This document shows positions 55,407 to 64,000 of a DNA stretch of 64,000 bases, piece after piece. Made by a program: the position numbers and the translations under genes. The first letter of the stretch is position 1. Each line of letters begins with the position of its first letter. This DNA is from Salipiger aestuarii. Lineage in GTDB: Bacteria; Pseudomonadota; Alphaproteobacteria; Rhodobacterales; Rhodobacteraceae. The notes under the pieces are model-generated. The model did no database searches and was not told where the DNA came from. It worked only from the letters and a program-made list of their open reading frames with translations. The stretch covers positions 1-64,000 of the forward strand of contig NZ_QLMG01000015.1 in NCBI RefSeq assembly GCF_003259905.1, read 5' to 3'.

Positions 55407-55892
55407 ATGACCAAGGTAACGATGACGGTGAACGGAAAGGCCGTCTCGAAGGAGGTCAGCGGCAATACGCTGATGACCGAGTTTCTGCGCGATGAACTGC
55501 GGCTGACCGGGACCCATGTGGGCTGCGATACCAGCCAGTGCGGGGCCTGCGTGATCCATGTCAACGGTCAGGGCATCAAGGCCTGCAGCATGTTCGCGGT
55601 CGAGGCATCCGGCGCCGACGTGACCACGATCGAGGGCATGGCCAACGCCGACGGGTCGCTTTCGGTGCTTCAGCAGGCGTTTCAGGATCATCATGGGCTT
55701 CAGTGCGGTTTCTGCACGCCGGGCATGGTGATGACCGCCGCCAAGCTGCTGGAAGAAAACCCCGCGCCGACCGAACACGAGGTGCGCGACTACCTCGAAG
55801 GCAACATCTGCCGCTGCACGGGCTACCACAATATCGTCAAGGCGATCATGGCGGCCAGCGGGCAGGATGTGTCTGGAATCGCTGCCGAATAG
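55407..55892 (+). CDS. Small [2Fe-2S] subunit of CO-dehydrogenase/xanthine-oxidase-type enzyme, 161 aa
   Basis: ATG 55407 follows GGGAGGA. The plant-type ferredoxin cluster is [15 protein letters not shown]...C; the second alpha-helical cluster is CGFCTPGM and [10 protein letters not shown]. Together they carry electrons from the molybdenum site to FAD. Equivalent to CoxS. The order S, L, M is that of form II (CoxSLM) clusters. Confidence 0.95.
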   Translation: MTKVTMTVNGKAVSKEVSGNTLMTEFLRDELRLTGTHVGCDTSQCGACVIHVNGQGIKACSMFAVEASGADVTTIEGMANADGSLSVLQQAFQDHHGLQCGFCTPGMVMTAAKLLEENPAPTEHEVRDYLEGNICRCTGYHNIVKAIMAASGQDVSGIAAE

Positions 55893-56037
55893 CACCTGGG
55901 CGCCCCTGTTCTGGGCGCTTTGGTCGATCTGTGCAAAGTCAATGGGCCAGGGCAGGAGGATGCCGTGGCTCGGGTTTCCAGGCGGCGTGGGCCGCCAAAG
56001 ACTTGGCGGCGCTGGCCGCCCTTAGGGAGGACAAACC
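55893..56037 (+). promoter_or_regulatory. Structured leader between the CoxS and CoxL genes
   Basis: Two hairpins lie in the gap. One is GCGCCC...GGGCGC just after the CoxS stop, with a short T stretch. The other is GCCGCCAA (55991-55998) pairing with TTGGCGGC (56003-56010), loop AGAC, shortly before the AGGGAGGA ribosome site. The first may be a weak terminator or processing site that tunes CoxL relative to CoxS. Confidence 0.4.
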
Positions 56038-58398
56038 ATGCCGAAAGATCATGGCATCGGCGCCCCGCAGAAACGCCGCGAAGACGTGCGTTTCCTGACC
56101 GGGACGGGAAAATACACCGACGATATCAATGTTTACGGCCAGACCTATTGCGTCTTCGTGCGCTCGGACGTGGCGCATGGCAGGATCATCAGCATTGATA
56201 CCGCCGAAGCCGAGGCGATGCCCGGCGTGGTGCGGATCTTTACCGGCAAGGATTTCGAAGACGTCGGCGGGGTGCCCTGCGGCTGGCTGGTCACCGACCG
56301 CAATGGCGAGCCGATGAAGGAGCCGCGCCACCCGGTTCTGGCGCAGGGCAAGGTGCGCCATGTCGGCGACCCCTACGCCGCCGTCGTGGCAGACACCCTG
56401 CAAGAGGCGCGCGATGCCGCCGAGGCCATCGTGGCCGACATCGAGGAACTGGACGCCGCCGTCAACATGAAGGCCGCGCTGGAACCCGGCGCGCCGCGCG
56501 TGCACGACGATCTGTCCGACAACCTGTGCTACGACTGGCTGTTCGGGTCCGATCAGGACGCCATCGACAAGGCGTTTTCCGAGGCGGCGCATGTCACCAC
56601 GCTGGAACTGGTGAACAACCGTCTGGTTGCCAACCCCATGGAACCGCGTGTGGCCCTGGGCGAATACGCCCGCGCCAACGATGAATCCACGCTGTACACC
56701 ACATCACAGAACCCGCATGTCATTCGCCTGCTCATGGGGGCGTTCGTGCTGGGCATCCCCGAACACAAGCTGCGCGTGGTCGCCCCCGATGTGGGCGGCG
56801 GCTTTGGCACCAAGATCTTTCACTATGCCGAAGAGGCGTTCGTCACCTTTGCCTCGCGCAAGATCAACCGCCCCGTCAAATGGACCTCGACCCGGTCCGA
56901 GGCATTCATGTCCGACGCCCATGGCCGCGATCACGTTTCCAAAATCGAACTGGCGCTGGATGGCGACAACAACTTTATCGGTCTGCGCACCGATACTTAC
57001 GCCAACATGGGCGCGTATCTTTCGACCTTTGCCTCCTGCACGCCGACCTGGCTGCACGGCACGCTGATGGCGGGCAACTACAAGACCCCCGCCGTGCAGG
57101 TGAACGTCAAGGCGGTGTTCACCAACACCGTGCCGGTCGATGCCTATCGCGGCGCCGGCCGCCCCGAAGCGACATACCAGCTGGAACGCGTGGTGGACAA
57201 GGCGGCGCGCGAACTCGGGGTGGACCCGATCGCGCTGCGCCGGCAGAACTTCATCACCGAATTCCCTTATGCCACCCCGGTGGCGGTGGAATACGACACC
57301 GGCGATTACGGCGCGACCATGGACAAGCTGGAAGAGATGATCGACCGGCCCGGATTCGCCGCCCGCCGTGAAGAAAGCAAGGCGCGCGGGATGCTGCGCG
57401 GTCTTGGCGTCAACTGCTATATCGAGGCGTGCGGCATCGCGCCGTCCAACCTTGTGGGGCAGCTTGGGGCGCGCGCCGGGCTTTACGACGCGGCGACCGT
57501 GCGGGTGAATGCCACGGGGTCGATTTCCGTCATGGTGGGCGCGCACAGCCACGGGCAGGGCCATGAAACCGCCTTTCCGCAGGTGGTGGCCGAAATGCTG
57601 GGCATTGACGAGTCGATGATCGACATCGTGCACGGCGACACCTCCAGGATCCCGTTCGGCATGGGCACATACGGCTCGCGCTCGCTGGCGGTTTGCGGCT
57701 CTGCCATGGTCCGTGCCACCGAAAAGATCATCAACAAGGCGAAGAAGATCGCCGGGCACCTGCTGGAAGCGTCGGATGCGGACATCGAGCTGAAGGACGG
57801 GCAGTTCACCGTCGCGGGCACCGACAAGTCGGTCGCCTGGGGGGATGTCACGCTGGCGGCCTATGTGCCGCACAACTATCCGCTGGAAGACATCGAACCG
57901 GGTCTCGAAGAAACCGCGTTCTACGATCCGTCGAATTTCACCTATCCGTCGGGCGCCTATGCCTGCGAGGTCGAACTCGACCCCGAAACGGGGCGCGTCA
58001 CCATCGAACGCTTTGCGGCTGCCGATGATTTCGGCAATGTCATCAACCCGATGATCGTGACCGGTCAGGTGCATGGCGGCATCGCGCAGGGCGTTGGTCA
58101 GGCGCTGATGGAAAGCTGCATCTATGACGAAGACGGCCAGCTGATCAGCGCGTCCTACATGGATTACGCGATGCCGCGTGCCGAGGATATGCCGTTCTTT
58201 CAGGTCGATCATTCCTGCGTCACCCCCTGTACCCACAATCCGCTGGGCGTGAAGGGCTGCGGCGAAGCCGGGGCGATCGGATCGCCGCCGGCGGTGGTGA
58301 ACGCGGTTCTGGATGCGCTGAATTCGGGCGGCCATTCGGTCGATCACATCGACATGCCGGTCAGCCCGCACCGGGTGTGGCAGGCGATGCAGGGCTGA
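56038..58398 (+). CDS. Large molybdopterin subunit of form II CO-dehydrogenase/xanthine-oxidase-type enzyme, 786 aa
   Basis: ATG 56038 follows AGGGAGGA. Ald_Xan_dh_C N-terminal domain (about 15-130), then the Moco-binding domain: [16 protein letters not shown] (about 257), [17 protein letters not shown] (about 365), [16 protein letters not shown] (about 541) and [18 protein letters not shown] with the catalytic Glu near 743. The active-site loop is AYRGAGR, the form II signature; true form I CO dehydrogenases have AYxCSFR. So CO may not be its physiological substrate. The partner subunits are adjacent. Confidence 0.93.
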   Translation: MPKDHGIGAPQKRREDVRFLTGTGKYTDDINVYGQTYCVFVRSDVAHGRIISIDTAEAEAMPGVVRIFTGKDFEDVGGVPCGWLVTDRNGEPMKEPRHPVLAQGKVRHVGDPYAAVVADTLQEARDAAEAIVADIEELDAAVNMKAALEPGAPRVHDDLSDNLCYDWLFGSDQDAIDKAFSEAAHVTTLELVNNRLVANPMEPRVALGEYARANDESTLYTTSQNPHVIRLLMGAFVLGIPEHKLRVVAPDVGGGFGTKIFHYAEEAFVTFASRKINRPVKWTSTRSEAFMSDAHGRDHVSKIELALDGDNNFIGLRTDTYANMGAYLSTFASCTPTWLHGTLMAGNYKTPAVQVNVKAVFTNTVPVDAYRGAGRPEATYQLERVVDKAARELGVDPIALRRQNFITEFPYATPVAVEYDTGDYGATMDKLEEMIDRPGFAARREESKARGMLRGLGVNCYIEACGIAPSNLVGQLGARAGLYDAATVRVNATGSISVMVGAHSHGQGHETAFPQVVAEMLGIDESMIDIVHGDTSRIPFGMGTYGSRSLAVCGSAMVRATEKIINKAKKIAGHLLEASDADIELKDGQFTVAGTDKSVAWGDVTLAAYVPHNYPLEDIEPGLEETAFYDPSNFTYPSGAYACEVELDPETGRVTIERFAAADDFGNVINPMIVTGQVHGGIAQGVGQALMESCIYDEDGQLISASYMDYAMPRAEDMPFFQVDHSCVTPCTHNPLGVKGCGEAGAIGSPPAVVNAVLDALNSGGHSVDHIDMPVSPHRVWQAMQG

Positions 58399-58501
58399 TC
58401 TGTCGCTGGCGGCGCTTGACCGCGCCGCCGCTTCGTTGCGTAGTTGAACAGGAATGAAAGGGCGGGGCGCGGTCTCTGGCTCTTGGACAGGAGGATAGAC
58501 G

Positions 58502-59287
58502 ATGTACAGTTTCGACATCGAGACGCCGAAGACGGTGGCGGACGCGGTCGCCGCGCTTGGCAAGGAAGAGGCGCAGCCGCTGGGCGGTGGGCAGACGCTG
58601 ATTCCGTCGCTGAAGGCGCGCCTCGCGATGCCGTCGGTGCTGGTGAGCCTGGCACAGATCGACGAGATCAAGGGCATCACCGAAGACGCCGGCGTGCTGA
58701 CCATCGGCGGCGGCACCACCCATGGCGAGGTCGCCAGGGGGGCTGCCAGCTATCCCGCGCTGGCGGCTCTGGCGGGCAACATCGGCGATCCGGCGGTGCG
58801 CAACCGGGGGACCATCGGGGGCAGTATTGCCAACAACGACCCCGCGGCGTGCTATCCGGCGGCGGCGCTGGCGTCCAGGGCGACCATCGTCACCAACACG
58901 CGCGAGATCGCCATCGACGATTATTTCCAGGGCATGTTCACCACGGCGCTCGAAGAAACCGAGATCGTCACCGCCGTCAAACTGCCGATTCCGGAAAAAG
59001 CGGCCTACATGAAATTCGAACAGCCCGCCTCGCGCTTCGCGCTGGTTGGGGTGTTCGTGGCGAAATACGCCGATGGGGTGCGGGTCGCGGTGACCGGCGC
59101 CTCGGAAGAAGGTGTGTTCCGCTGGGCCGACGCCGAAGCGGCGCTGTCGGGCGATTTCTCGGCCTCGGCGCTGGACGGGCTGTCGGTGCCGGCGGATGGC
59201 ATGATCACCGACCTGCACGGGTCCGGCGCCTACCGCGCCCATCTTGTGGCGGTTCTGGCCAAACGGGCGGTCGCGGCCGCCGCCTGA
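58502..59287 (+). CDS. FAD-binding medium subunit of CO-dehydrogenase/xanthine-oxidase-type enzyme, 261 aa
   Basis: ATG 58502 (MYSFDIETPKTVADAVAALG) follows AGGAGG. FAD-binding: LGGGQTLIPSLKARLAMPSV and the second loop NRGTIGGSIANNDPAACYPA. The C-terminal CO_deh_flav_C domain follows from about 165. Accepts electrons from the [2Fe-2S] subunit. A good terminator follows, ending the S-L-M unit; no coxD/E/F-type maturation genes follow. Confidence 0.93.
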   Translation: MYSFDIETPKTVADAVAALGKEEAQPLGGGQTLIPSLKARLAMPSVLVSLAQIDEIKGITEDAGVLTIGGGTTHGEVARGAASYPALAALAGNIGDPAVRNRGTIGGSIANNDPAACYPAAALASRATIVTNTREIAIDDYFQGMFTTALEETEIVTAVKLPIPEKAAYMKFEQPASRFALVGVFVAKYADGVRVAVTGASEEGVFRWADAEAALSGDFSASALDGLSVPADGMITDLHGSGAYRAHLVAVLAKRAVAAAA

Positions 59288-59310
59288 ATTTGTCACGACG
59301 CTGTGATATG

Positions 59311-59340
59311 CACCCGGGGCTTGGCGGCCCTGGGTGTTTT
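59311..59340 (+). terminator. Intrinsic terminator after the CoxM-type gene
   Basis: A 10-bp stem (59311-59320 with 59327-59336, one G-U pair), loop TTGGCG, followed by TTTT. Confidence 0.85.
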
Positions 59341-59380
59341 CGTCCTTTCATGAGGGGTTGCGGCACCTATATGAAACGGC

Positions 59381-60382
59381 ATGACACATCCCTCATTCGC
59401 GATTCCCGCTTCGGTTCTTGATCTTGCCCCGGTGCCCGAAGGCGCCACTGTGGCCGATGCGCTGCAGAACACCATCGCGCTGGCGCAGGACGCCGAGCGC
59501 CTTGGGTATCACCGCTATTGGCTGGCGGAACATCACAACATGGCCGGCATCGCGTCGGCCGCGACGGCGGTGGTGATTGGTCAGGTCGCCGCAGCCACCT
59601 CTCGCATCCGCGTCGGGGCGGGGGGCATCATGCTGCCCAACCACTCGCCTCTGGTGATCGCCGAGCAGTTCGGCACGCTTGAAACGCTGTTTCCGGGGCG
59701 TATCGACCTGGGGCTGGGGCGGGCGCCGGGGTCCGACCAGCTGACCGCGACCGCGCTGCGCCGCAACCATTCCTCCGCCGATCATTTCCCGGAAGACGTG
59801 GTGGAGCTGCTCGGGCTTCTGGGCGACAGCGCCGACGGCCAGCCGGTGCGCGCCGTGCCTGGCGAGGGCACGCATGTGCCGGTGTGGATCCTTGGCTCGT
59901 CGCTGTTCGGAGCCCAGCTTGCGGCGCATCTGGGGCTGCCTTACGCCTTTGCCTCGCATTTCGCTCCGGATGCGCTGGATCAGGCGGTCCAGATCTATCG
60001 CGGGCGGTTCACCCCCGGCATCACCGACGCGCCCCGTTTCATGCTTGCCGTGAACGTCTGGGCGGCCGACACCCAGCAAGAGGCACGGCGGCTGATGAGC
60101 TCGCAGCAGCAGGCGTTCATCAACCTGCGATCCGGGCGTCCGGGTCGGCTGCCCCGTCCGGTCGACGATATTTCAAAGGTGACAGACTCGCGCTATCTGG
60201 CGCTGGCCGACCGGGCGCTGCGTATTTCTGCCGTGGGCGACAAGGCGGCGGTGGCCGAAGGGCTCAAGACGTTGATTTCGAACTACCAACCGGACGAATT
60301 GCTGGTGTGCAGCGCGATCCACGATCCCGTCGCCCGCCGCCGCAGTCATGAGATCACCACGGAGGCGCTGAGCAGTTTCTGA
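59381..60382 (+). CDS. LLM-class flavin-dependent oxidoreductase, 333 aa
   Basis: Luciferase-like monooxygenase fold: [60 protein letters not shown] and [17 protein letters not shown] are the conserved stretches of the single-chain YhbW-like subgroup. It uses reduced FMN supplied by a reductase; the substrate is not deducible. It lies 40 bp after the Cox terminator and has its own transcription unit. Confidence 0.92.
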   Translation: MTHPSFAIPASVLDLAPVPEGATVADALQNTIALAQDAERLGYHRYWLAEHHNMAGIASAATAVVIGQVAAATSRIRVGAGGIMLPNHSPLVIAEQFGTLETLFPGRIDLGLGRAPGSDQLTATALRRNHSSADHFPEDVVELLGLLGDSADGQPVRAVPGEGTHVPVWILGSSLFGAQLAAHLGLPYAFASHFAPDALDQAVQIYRGRFTPGITDAPRFMLAVNVWAADTQQEARRLMSSQQQAFINLRSGRPGRLPRPVDDISKVTDSRYLALADRALRISAVGDKAAVAEGLKTLISNYQPDELLVCSAIHDPVARRRSHEITTEALSSF

Positions 60383-60451
60383 GCGCTTTCACCGGATGGT
60401 AACGACTGGCTGGCTAGAACCGTGCGCAGTCGAATGCTTGGAGATACTCAC

Positions 60452-61792
60452 ATGTGGTTTGGACGACGCAGCGCACCGGTGGCGGCTGGCATGACAACGG
60501 CGGATGCGATCGTGCAGATCGTTGAACGCACGCAGGCCGTCATTCACTTCAAACCGGATGGAACGATCCTATCGGCAAATGACATGTTTCTGACGGCCTT
60601 GGGCTACACTGCCGATGAAGTCGTAGGTCAGCATCACAGCATGTTTGTGCAGCGCAAGTTCCGAAAAACCCGTGCTTACGAGGAATTCTGGGAAATGCTG
60701 CGCGCAGGCGAGTTTTTTACCGGTGAATTTCCCAGAATCACCAAGGAAGACGAGGTGATATGGATCGCCGCAACCTACGCGCCGGTCTTCGACCAGAGCG
60801 GAGAAGTGGTGCAGATCACCAAGATCGCGACCGAAATCACCAGCCAGCGTGAAGCGGTGCGCGCGATCTCGAAGGGGTTGGATGCGCTAAGCCAGGGAGA
60901 TCTGACCTATCGTGTCTCACTCGACGCCGAAGACCGGATGCGCGAAGTCGCGGACAGCTTCAACTCTGCGGTCGACAATGTGGCGCGTCTGATTACCCAG
61001 GTTCAAAGTGCCTCGACGGCCATTGACAGTATCTCGGCCCAGATCGCGGCGAATTCCGACGATTTGTCGCAACGGACCGAAACCCAGGCGGCGACGCTGG
61101 AACAGACCGCCGCCGCCGTCGAGGAACTGAACGTCAATGCCCGCTCTGCCGCCGATTATGCCGCGGAAGTCGGCCAGGAAGCGCAAGAAACCAAGACTGC
61201 GGCCGAGGGCAGCGGAAAGGTGGTCGGGGACGTGACGGCGGCCATGAAACGTATCGAGGATTCATCGGAATCGATTTCCCAGATCATCTCGGTGATCGAC
61301 GACATCGCGTTTCAGACCAACCTGCTGGCGCTGAACGCCGGCGTCGAAGCGGCGCGGGCGGGGGAAGCGGGGCGCGGTTTTGCGGTCGTGGCCTCCGAGG
61401 TGCGCTCGCTGGCGCAAAGGTCGGCTGAATCGGCTCAGGAAATCAAGGCGCTCATCAGCGAAAGCGGCGATCATGTGCGTTTCGGGGCAGAACTGGTCGG
61501 CCGGGCAAGCGGCGAACTGGGAAGTATTTTCCAGGGCGTGGACCGAATTTCCGAACGGATCCGCGAAGTGGTGAACGGGCTGCACGAACAGACCATGACG
61601 CTGAGCGAGATCAACACGGCGATTTCACAGCTCGATACCGTCACCCAGCAAAACGCCGCGATGGTCAACGACACGGCGACCGCGACGCGGGAGCTGTCGC
61701 GCAACAGCTCGGCTCTTTCCAGCGGGGTATCGGTGTTCCGTGTCGACGGTGCCGCGATGGAGATGCCAGATGCCAAGGTCGCCTGGGGCTGA
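60452..61792 (+). CDS. Soluble PAS-domain methyl-accepting chemotaxis protein, 446 aa
   Basis: ATG 60452 ([20 protein letters not shown]) has GGAG 8 bases upstream; the GTG at 60422 in frame is less likely. No TM segment. A PAS domain (about 25-125, [34 protein letters not shown]) is followed by HAMP-like [12 protein letters not shown] and a long coiled-coil signalling domain. The hairpin tip is [47 protein letters not shown], typical for binding CheA/CheW. It likely senses an internal redox or energy signal, as in Aer-like cytosolic receptors. Confidence 0.93.
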   Translation: MWFGRRSAPVAAGMTTADAIVQIVERTQAVIHFKPDGTILSANDMFLTALGYTADEVVGQHHSMFVQRKFRKTRAYEEFWEMLRAGEFFTGEFPRITKEDEVIWIAATYAPVFDQSGEVVQITKIATEITSQREAVRAISKGLDALSQGDLTYRVSLDAEDRMREVADSFNSAVDNVARLITQVQSASTAIDSISAQIAANSDDLSQRTETQAATLEQTAAAVEELNVNARSAADYAAEVGQEAQETKTAAEGSGKVVGDVTAAMKRIEDSSESISQIISVIDDIAFQTNLLALNAGVEAARAGEAGRGFAVVASEVRSLAQRSAESAQEIKALISESGDHVRFGAELVGRASGELGSIFQGVDRISERIREVVNGLHEQTMTLSEINTAISQLDTVTQQNAAMVNDTATATRELSRNSSALSSGVSVFRVDGAAMEMPDAKVAWG

Positions 61793-61806
61793 CGGCGTGG
61801 CCCTGA

Positions 61807-61832
61807 CCGGCGCGGAAACCCGCGCCGGGTTT
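61807..61832 (+). terminator. Hairpin after the chemoreceptor gene
   Basis: Perfect 9-bp stem CCGGCGCGG (61807-61815) with 61820-61828, loop AAAC, and a short GTTT tail. A weak terminator at best. Confidence 0.5.
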
Positions 61833-61954
61833 GACTGTCGCGGCGTGCCGGGGGCCGAACTCTTGGTACACCAGAGCCTCATGACTTGCGGGGCGGACGC
61901 ATGGCTGCTAATCGAAGCTGAATTCCGATATTTTTAATCGGGAAAGGCAGAGGC

Positions 61955-63061
61955 GTGCAGACACCCAGGCTTGAAATCCGCAACCTTGTGCGGCGCTTCG
62001 AGGGCAAGCGCGTGGTCGATGACGTGTCTCTGACGATCCAGCCCGGACATGTGACCTGCCTTCTCGGTCCGTCAGGCTGTGGCAAGTCGACGACGCTGCG
62101 GATGATCGCGGGCGTCGACATGCAGGACGAAGGCACGATCCATGTCGACGGAGATCTGGTCTGCGACACGGTGTTTCGTATCCCGCCTGAGCGGCGCGCC
62201 ATCGGGCTGATGTTTCAGGACTTTGCGTTGTTTCCCCACCTGTCGGTCGGTGAAAATGTGGCGTTCGGTCTCAAAGGAACCCGTGCGCGCAAACGCGCCC
62301 GTGCTGAGGAACTGCTCGGTCGGGTCGGGCTGACGCATTTCATCGACGAATTTCCGCATCAGCTTTCCGGGGGCGAACAACAGCGGGTGGCGCTGGCCCG
62401 CGCACTTGCACCGCGTCCAAAGATCATGTTGATGGATGAACCATTTTCCGGGCTGGACAACCGATTGCGCGATGACATCCGGGACGACACCCTGTCGCTG
62501 CTCAAGGAAGAGGGGGCATCGGTTCTGCTGGTCACACACGAACCTGAAGAAGCGATGCGCATGGCGGATGAGATCGCGTTGATGCGCGATGGTCGCATCG
62601 TGCAGAGGGGCGCACCTTACAACATCTACAATGCTCCGAAAGACAAGGCTGCCGTGGCCTTTTTCAGCGACATCAATGTCATCACGGGAACGGTGCGCGG
62701 AGCGCTGACTGATACGCCGTTTGGCCAGTTTCTTGCGCCGGGGCACCCGGACGGACAAGAGGTCGAAATCGTCTTTCGCCCGCAGCACGTCGGCATTGAT
62801 TTCGACCGGGACGGCGCCGCCCCGCTTCCAACGGCTCGCGCCGGTGCGCCCGCGCGCGGGCTTGTCGAACGGGCGCGGTTCATGGGGTCGGAAAGCCTTG
62901 TGGAATTTCGCATGGATCACAATGGCGAGGTGCTGCGCGCGACGGTTCCAAACGTGTTCCTGCCAAAGCCCGGCACGCCGATGTGGCTGACTGTTCGGCG
63001 GGACCGGTGCTTTGTCTTTCCACTCATCAGAGACCAGCCCGGTGCGGAAAGCGGCAGATAG
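61955..63061 (+). CDS. ABC transporter ATP-binding protein (FbpC/PotA-like), 368 aa
   Basis: The start is GTG 61955, after GGAAAGGCAGAGGC. Walker A GPSGCGKST, Q-loop FQDFALFPHLSV, signature LSGGEQQRVALARAL, Walker B IMLMDEPFSGLD and H-loop VTHEPEEAMRMAD. The C-terminal about 130 residues form a TOBE/OB-like regulatory domain (VEIVFRPQHVGI). It resembles the ATPases of ferric-iron or polyamine/thiamine importers. No permease or binding-protein gene flanks it within the window, so it is an orphan or serves components elsewhere. Confidence 0.9.
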   Translation: MQTPRLEIRNLVRRFEGKRVVDDVSLTIQPGHVTCLLGPSGCGKSTTLRMIAGVDMQDEGTIHVDGDLVCDTVFRIPPERRAIGLMFQDFALFPHLSVGENVAFGLKGTRARKRARAEELLGRVGLTHFIDEFPHQLSGGEQQRVALARALAPRPKIMLMDEPFSGLDNRLRDDIRDDTLSLLKEEGASVLLVTHEPEEAMRMADEIALMRDGRIVQRGAPYNIYNAPKDKAAVAFFSDINVITGTVRGALTDTPFGQFLAPGHPDGQEVEIVFRPQHVGIDFDRDGAAPLPTARAGAPARGLVERARFMGSESLVEFRMDHNGEVLRATVPNVFLPKPGTPMWLTVRRDRCFVFPLIRDQPGAESGR

Positions 63062-64000
63062 CGCGGCTCCGACGTCCATATGATCCTTGGGGACGCCGCC
63101 GCCGGCCAGGCGCCTGCGGCACATCGCCTGCTAGAGCGTTATCGCTGCGGATGTTGCGGGAACAACAGGCTGGGAGCATCGAAGCGCTGTCATTCGCCTG
63201 GCGCCCGGAAGGGTCGGGATCAAGGCTTGGATCGCCGGCCTTGCGCCGCGCCGGTGAAAATCGCGGATCCTGAGGCGACCGGAACGCGTTTCGGCAGGGC
63301 GGCGTTCTGCTCCCCGCCAGTGTCGAGTCCGTGACATGCCCTTCAGCGGCCAGCGCGGGGTCGCCGTTTAACCAAATGTAGCTGCGGTTATCCTCGGGTG
63401 GGAGTCACGTCGCCGCCTCCTAGCGTTAGCCAAGGCGCGGGCCGCGACCGTCTCCGCTCGTTCAATTGAATGCGTGGCCGCGGCAGGGGGGCTCTTTCGA
63501 TCCCGTTTGATCCGTGGCCTGCTTGGAAATCCGAAAAGCCCAACCATCCCGAGCCGCTTTCTGATGATGCCACGCACACGGCCCGCCAATGTCCCGAAGG
63601 CGGCGCCGCCCAAACAGAGTCACGCGCCGAGCATCTGGTGAAGAGGGCGTGGCTGTGCCGGATTTCTCGACGCTGCGCCGGCGTCAGGAAAGGCTTGCCC
63701 GTCAGATCCCATTTCGCCGGTCCGACGACCCGTTGAGGCATTACAGCGACCAGGTTTCGCGGCGGCGCGGCGTGGCAGGTTCGCGCGCGCTTTGTCGGGT
63801 TCACGGCAATCGCGCAGGACGCATATCGCGATGAGGGCAGGGGTTCAAACATTCGCGCGGTGAAGGGCGCGCCCGGCGGTCGGCGCTGCATTCGCCTTGA
63901 GCATCGCCAACCGCTGCCGGGCGGATCGGCGAAATCCATAGTCACGCCGCGATCAGGCCGTGTCTCCAGGTCAGAGCACGCCCGCTTCGGCCAGCAGGCG
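63062..64000. other. Gene-free tail region
   Basis: No intact gene in 939 bp. Frames on both strands show no start, no family and biased composition. A transposase scrap lies at about 63646-63738. Whatever gene begins or ends beyond 64000 cannot be seen. Confidence 0.5.
63646..63738 (+). mobile_element. IS5-family transposase scrap
   Basis: The + frame reads VAVPDFSTLRRRQERLARQI, then PFRRSDDPL. This matches the VPDFSTLSRRQxxL...IPxR...GPL stretch of IS5-type transposases, after which relatives continue with a LLIDSTGIK catalytic motif that is missing here. Only about 30 codons remain. Confidence 0.5.

Noticed and set aside
56704-58719. 671-aa antisense frame within the CoxL-type gene
   Set aside because: No recognisable domain; the + strand has clear Moco-binding motifs.
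63388-63945. 185-aa minus-strand frame in the right tail
   Set aside because: Arg/Pro/Ser-rich composition typical of a non-coding frame; overlaps the transposase scrap on the other strand.

Overview
The window reads as chromosomal DNA of a GC-rich alphaproteobacterium, most likely a Rhodobacterales/Roseobacter-type organism. The evidence is the set of housekeeping genes (an NDUFS4-type complex I accessory subunit, uvrB, purD, xseA, ftsY, moaA, mgtE, dps), a form II aerobic CO-dehydrogenase-like cluster in the order S-L-M with a CoxG-type gene ahead of it, a DUF2927 lipoprotein and a guanine deaminase. No rRNA or tRNA gene and no CRISPR array was found.

Layout. 1-155 is a strongly structured non-coding stretch ending in a perfect 13-bp terminator hairpin. 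167-451 is a small membrane protein. 773-6619 is a giant secreted multidomain surface protein (DUF11, GEVED, DUF6923 and SdrD_B-type domains). 6845-7103 is an internally deleted IS66-family remnant that still has both ends and a near-perfect 8-bp target duplication. 7186-11103 is a signalling module: a hybrid histidine kinase (PAS, HisKA, HATPase, REC, HPt) translationally overlapped with a small periplasmic SUOX-fold protein, and a divergent LuxR-type response regulator. 11393-20507 holds three co-oriented genes: a small DUF11-like protein, an 898-aa DUF11 protein and a 1917-aa protein combining DUF11/SdrD_B-type domains with a long C-terminal outer-membrane beta-barrel. This is the best candidate for an undescribed cell-surface system. 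A small lysozyme-like muramidase follows.

21545-23985 is a broken RTX/glycoside-hydrolase-like gene with its 5' end missing. It abuts an IS5-family (IS427-type) element that lies only 5 bp downstream of the uvrB stop. After uvrB and the NDUFS4-like gene comes about 2 kb of mobile-element and pseudogene debris (26707-28800), then yaeQ and a GAF histidine kinase.

31319-37623 is a glycan module: a sulfotransferase diverging from four tightly packed glycosyltransferase genes. The first is an SPS-like enzyme fused to a HAD sucrose-phosphatase-like domain; the last carries an apparent frameshift. 38240-54689 is mostly ordinary housekeeping and accessory metabolism. 54835-59287 is the CoxG-CoxS-CoxL-CoxM cluster. 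An LLM-type flavin oxidoreductase, a soluble PAS chemoreceptor and an orphan ABC ATPase follow. The last 940 bases hold no intact gene, only a small IS5-like transposase scrap.

Functions rest on motif and family recognition by eye. No database search was run.
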